Shown piece after piece: positions 62,236 through 64,000 of a stretch of 64,000 nucleotides of DNA. The translations under genes and the position numbers were made by a program. This stretch comes from Chthoniobacterales bacterium. GTDB taxonomy: Bacteria > Verrucomicrobiota > Verrucomicrobiia > Chthoniobacterales > DYNR01. The notes beneath the pieces were generated by a model that was not told where the DNA came from, searched no databases, and worked only from the letters and a program-made list of their open reading frames with translations. The stretch lies in NCBI GenBank assembly GCA_026418675.1, contig JAOAAX010000003.1, forward strand, positions 90,676-154,675. Direction: 5' to 3'. The number at the start of each line of letters is the position of its first letter. The stretch's first letter is position 1.

Positions 62236-62308
62236 TGGAGCCTAGGGGATTCGAACCCCTGACCTCCTCAATGCCATTGAGGCGCTCTACCAACTGAGCT
62301 AAGACCCC
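62236..62308 (-). tRNA. tRNA-Ala (GGC)
   Basis: On the minus strand GGGGTCTTAGCTCAGTTGG begins a 73-nt cloverleaf. The anticodon stem-loop CCTCA-ATGGCAT-TGAGG gives anticodon GGC, and the T arm is AGGGGTTCGAATCCCCT. The acceptor ends AGGCTCC plus discriminator A, with no encoded CCA. It pairs with one G:U and one U:G. Confidence 0.93.
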
Positions 62309-62455
62309 ACGTGGTTGTTTCCTAATTAGGTTACTTTTTTGGGCGAGAAGTAAAGGTTTTTTTACAATACGTGATAGAGGTATCTTTTTTGTGGTGGGAG
62401 TGGTTGGGGTTTAGGTTTGTTTTGTGGGGTGATGGGAGGGGGTTTCGATGGGGGG

Positions 62456-64000
62456 TTATGGGTTGGGGGTTGAATGGGGGAGGGGGGGGGCAAGGTTAAA
62501 TTCGAGCTGGCCGAGGATGGCTGCGGCTCTGCGGCGTGCACCCTGAGCAATGGCGGGTTTGCCGTCGGCGTTAAGTTCGGCGCGTTCGAGGTTGCGAAGG
62601 ATTTCGCGGGCGCGCTGGATGACGTCGTTGGGGAGGCCAGCGAGTTTGGCGACGTGGATGCCATAGCTTTGGTCTGCACGGCCTGGGAGGATTTTGTGGA
62701 GGAAGAGGATTTTGTCTTCCCATTCGCGGACGGCGACGTTGAGGTTGAGGACAGCGTTGCAGGTGCGTTCGAGGTCGGTGAGTTCGTGGTAATGGGTGGC
62801 GAAGAGGGTGCGGCAGCGGATTTGGTCGTGGAGGAATTCTGCGACGCTCCAGGCAATGCTGAGGCCGTCGAAGGTGGAGGTGCCGCGGCCGATTTCGTCG
62901 AGGATGACGAGGCTGCGTTCTGTAGCACAGTTGAGGATGTTGGCTGTTTCAGCCATTTCGACGAGGAAGGTGGAGCGGCCTGAGGCGAGATCGTCGCTAG
63001 CGCCGACGCGAGTGAAGATGCGGTCTGCGATGCCGATGTGAGCGGATTTAGCCGGGATGAAGCTGCCAATTTGTGCCATGAGGACGAGGAGAGCGACTTG
63101 GCGGATGTAAGTGGATTTGCCGGCCATGTTTGGGCCTGTGATGATGGCGATACGTTTATTGGAGCCGTCGAGGTGGGTATCGTTGGGGACGAAGCGTTCC
63201 GTATCTGATCGTGCATCGAGGACAGGGTGGCGGCCCTCGACGATGTGAAGATTTTTGGAGGTATCGACGAGGGGACGGCAGTAGGAGTGGAGGCGAGCGG
63301 TTTCTGCGAGCGAGGCGAGTGCGTCGAGTTGAGCGATTGCGGAAGCGGATTGTTGGATTTGGTTTAGGTAGGAGAGGGTTTTGAGGCGGAGCTGGTGGAA
63401 GAGTTCTGCTTCGAGGGAACGTGCTCGTTCTTCTGCACCGAGGATTTTGTCTTCGATTTGTTTGAGTTCTGGAGTGATGAAGCGTTCGCCGTTGACGGTG
63501 GTTTGTTTGCGGATGTAGTCGGGGGGGACAGCGTGGAGGTTAGCCCGGGTGACTTCGATGAAATAGCCGAAGACGGAGTTGTAACGGACTTTGAGGGATT
63601 TGATGCCTGTGCGTTGGATTTCGCGCTCCTGGAGAGAAGCGAGCCATTGTTTTCCGTTGGCGGCGGCGTTGCGGAGTTCATCGAGATCGGGGTTGAAGCC
63701 TTGGCGGATGATTCCGCCGTCATGGATGGAGAGGGGAGGTGGTTCAGCGAGTGCGGCGCGGAGGTGGGAGGTGAGTTCGGGGAGAGGGTGAAGGGATTCT
63801 TGGATGGAGAGGAGGAGTGGTTGAGTGTGGGGTGTAGAAGTTTGGGAGGTAGAAGTGTGGGGAGTAGAGGTGTGGTGGAAGGATTGGAGGAGTTGTTTGA
63901 GGGTTGGGATGGTTTCGAGGGAGGAGCAGAGGGAGAAGAGATCGCGAGGGTTGCCGGTGCCGAGGTTGAGGCGGGAAAGGGTGCGTTCGATGTCGCGGAT
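62456..64000 (-). CDS. mutS: DNA mismatch repair protein MutS, 5' end beyond window
   Basis: The track shows only an internal ATG at 63127, but the frame is open from there to the window edge and encodes MutS throughout. The core/clamp region includes LEREIQRTGIKSLKVRYNSV-type sequence (seen as GIKSLKVRYNSVFGYFIEV) and TVNGERFITPELK. The ATPase has TGPNMAGKSTYIRQVA (Walker A), ILDEIGRGTSTFDG (Walker B), TLFATHYHELTDL and RADQSYGIHVAKLAGLP. MutS recognises mismatches and recruits MutL. The C-terminus is short and ends in a Pro-rich tail (PPLPHSTPNP), lacking the usual tetramerisation helix. A Ser/Thr-Pro insertion lies in the lever region. Confidence 0.95.
   Translation of the reverse strand: MRDIERTLSRLNLGTGNPRDLFSLCSSLETIPTLKQLLQSFHHTSTPHTSTSQTSTPHTQPLLLSIQESLHPLPELTSHLRAALAEPPPLSIHDGGIIRQGFNPDLDELRNAAANGKQWLASLQEREIQRTGIKSLKVRYNSVFGYFIEVTRANLHAVPPDYIRKQTTVNGERFITPELKQIEDKILGAEERARSLEAELFHQLRLKTLSYLNQIQQSASAIAQLDALASLAETARLHSYCRPLVDTSKNLHIVEGRHPVLDARSDTERFVPNDTHLDGSNKRIAIITGPNMAGKSTYIRQVALLVLMAQIGSFIPAKSAHIGIADRIFTRVGASDDLASGRSTFLVEMAETANILNCATERSLVILDEIGRGTSTFDGLSIAWSVAEFLHDQIRCRTLFATHYHELTDLERTCNAVLNLNVAVREWEDKILFLHKILPGRADQSYGIHVAKLAGLPNDVIQRAREILRNLERAELNADGKPAIAQGARRRAAAILGQLEFNLAPPLPHSTPNP
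63824..63876 (-). repeat. Short imperfect tandem repeat inside mutS
   Basis: About three imperfect 15-16-nt units (CCACACTTCTACNCCC type on the coding strand) encode HTSTPHTSTSQTSTPHT within the lever region of MutS. Such low-complexity insertions can vary in copy number by slippage. Confidence 0.6.

Noticed and set aside
62456-63127. Separate 223-aa MutS-like ATPase gene
   Set aside because: The frame continues upstream with MutS sequence up to Walker A and on to the window edge, so this is only the C-terminal part of mutS.
1-64000. CRISPR arrays, prophage, insertion sequences
   Set aside because: No regularly spaced repeats, no transposase, integrase or phage structural genes were found; the Rpn-like gene is not associated with terminal repeats that I can see.

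Overview
The window reads as chromosomal DNA of a Gram-negative bacterium. Supporting genes are a Wzy/WaaL-type O-antigen ligase-like protein, DsbD, a WbuC-type cupin, NagZ, Trk potassium uptake, menaquinone genes, many TPR proteins and the remnant of an OmpA-like protein. Housekeeping genes (ribD, coaX, nadD, rsfS, priA, rpsT, mutS, two tRNAs) are scattered singly, as in PVC-group bacteria, Sumerlaeota and similar candidate phyla. I cannot assign a phylum from sequence alone. I see no insertion sequence, integrase, prophage or CRISPR array.

Region by region. (1) 1-6.3 kb is a strikingly AT-rich surface-glycan island: HAD-like protein, APH-type kinase, methyltransferase, N-formyltransferase-like protein, GT9-like transferase, class III aminotransferase and WbuC cupin. 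(2) 6.3-15.5 kb holds a 2274-residue protein, GT2-GT4-GT41-TPR-GT41, followed by a 760-residue TPR-GT41 (SPINDLY/OGT-like) protein. The AT-rich composition of the island continues into the giant gene and stops at the GT2/GT4 joint. (3) 15.6-18.9 kb is a three-gene signalling cluster: REC-histidine kinase, a short DHp-like protein, and REC-HD-GYP with a degenerate HD. (4) 19-31.7 kb carries a large secreted TPR protein, a membrane glycosyltransferase, a DUF1980/TIGR03943 protein, a cysteine-less SCO1-like protein with a SulP permease, and a glycoside hydrolase-like/esterase pair. (5) 31.7-42.1 kb carries dsbD, divergent ribD and coaX, a TPR protein, menC-menE, a site-2 protease and two peptide-type ABC permeases. 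(6) 42.3-53.7 kb holds an Rpn-like gene with an early amber stop, a small ORF with a strong ribosome binding site, trkA-trkH, glgA, an O-antigen ligase-like gene, nagZ, nadD-rsfS and an eroded OmpA-family pseudogene. (7) 53.8-64 kb has tRNA-Glu, priA, a GT4/GH130 pair, a nitroreductase, rpsT, a small secreted protein, tRNA-Ala and mutS, cut by the window edge.

The strongest candidate for an undescribed system is region 1 plus 2. It looks like an imported cassette for an unusual, probably N-formylated and phosphorylated sugar, joined to an assembly-line glycosyltransferase with four catalytic domains and a TPR scaffold, next to a second TPR-OGT. I infer a protein or surface O-glycosylation route; the acceptor and sugar are unknown. 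Spot counts also show that 12-27.5 kb is C-rich on the + strand whatever the gene direction, while DNA on both sides is G-rich. This points to an inversion or to a replication-related skew switch near 27.5-29 kb.
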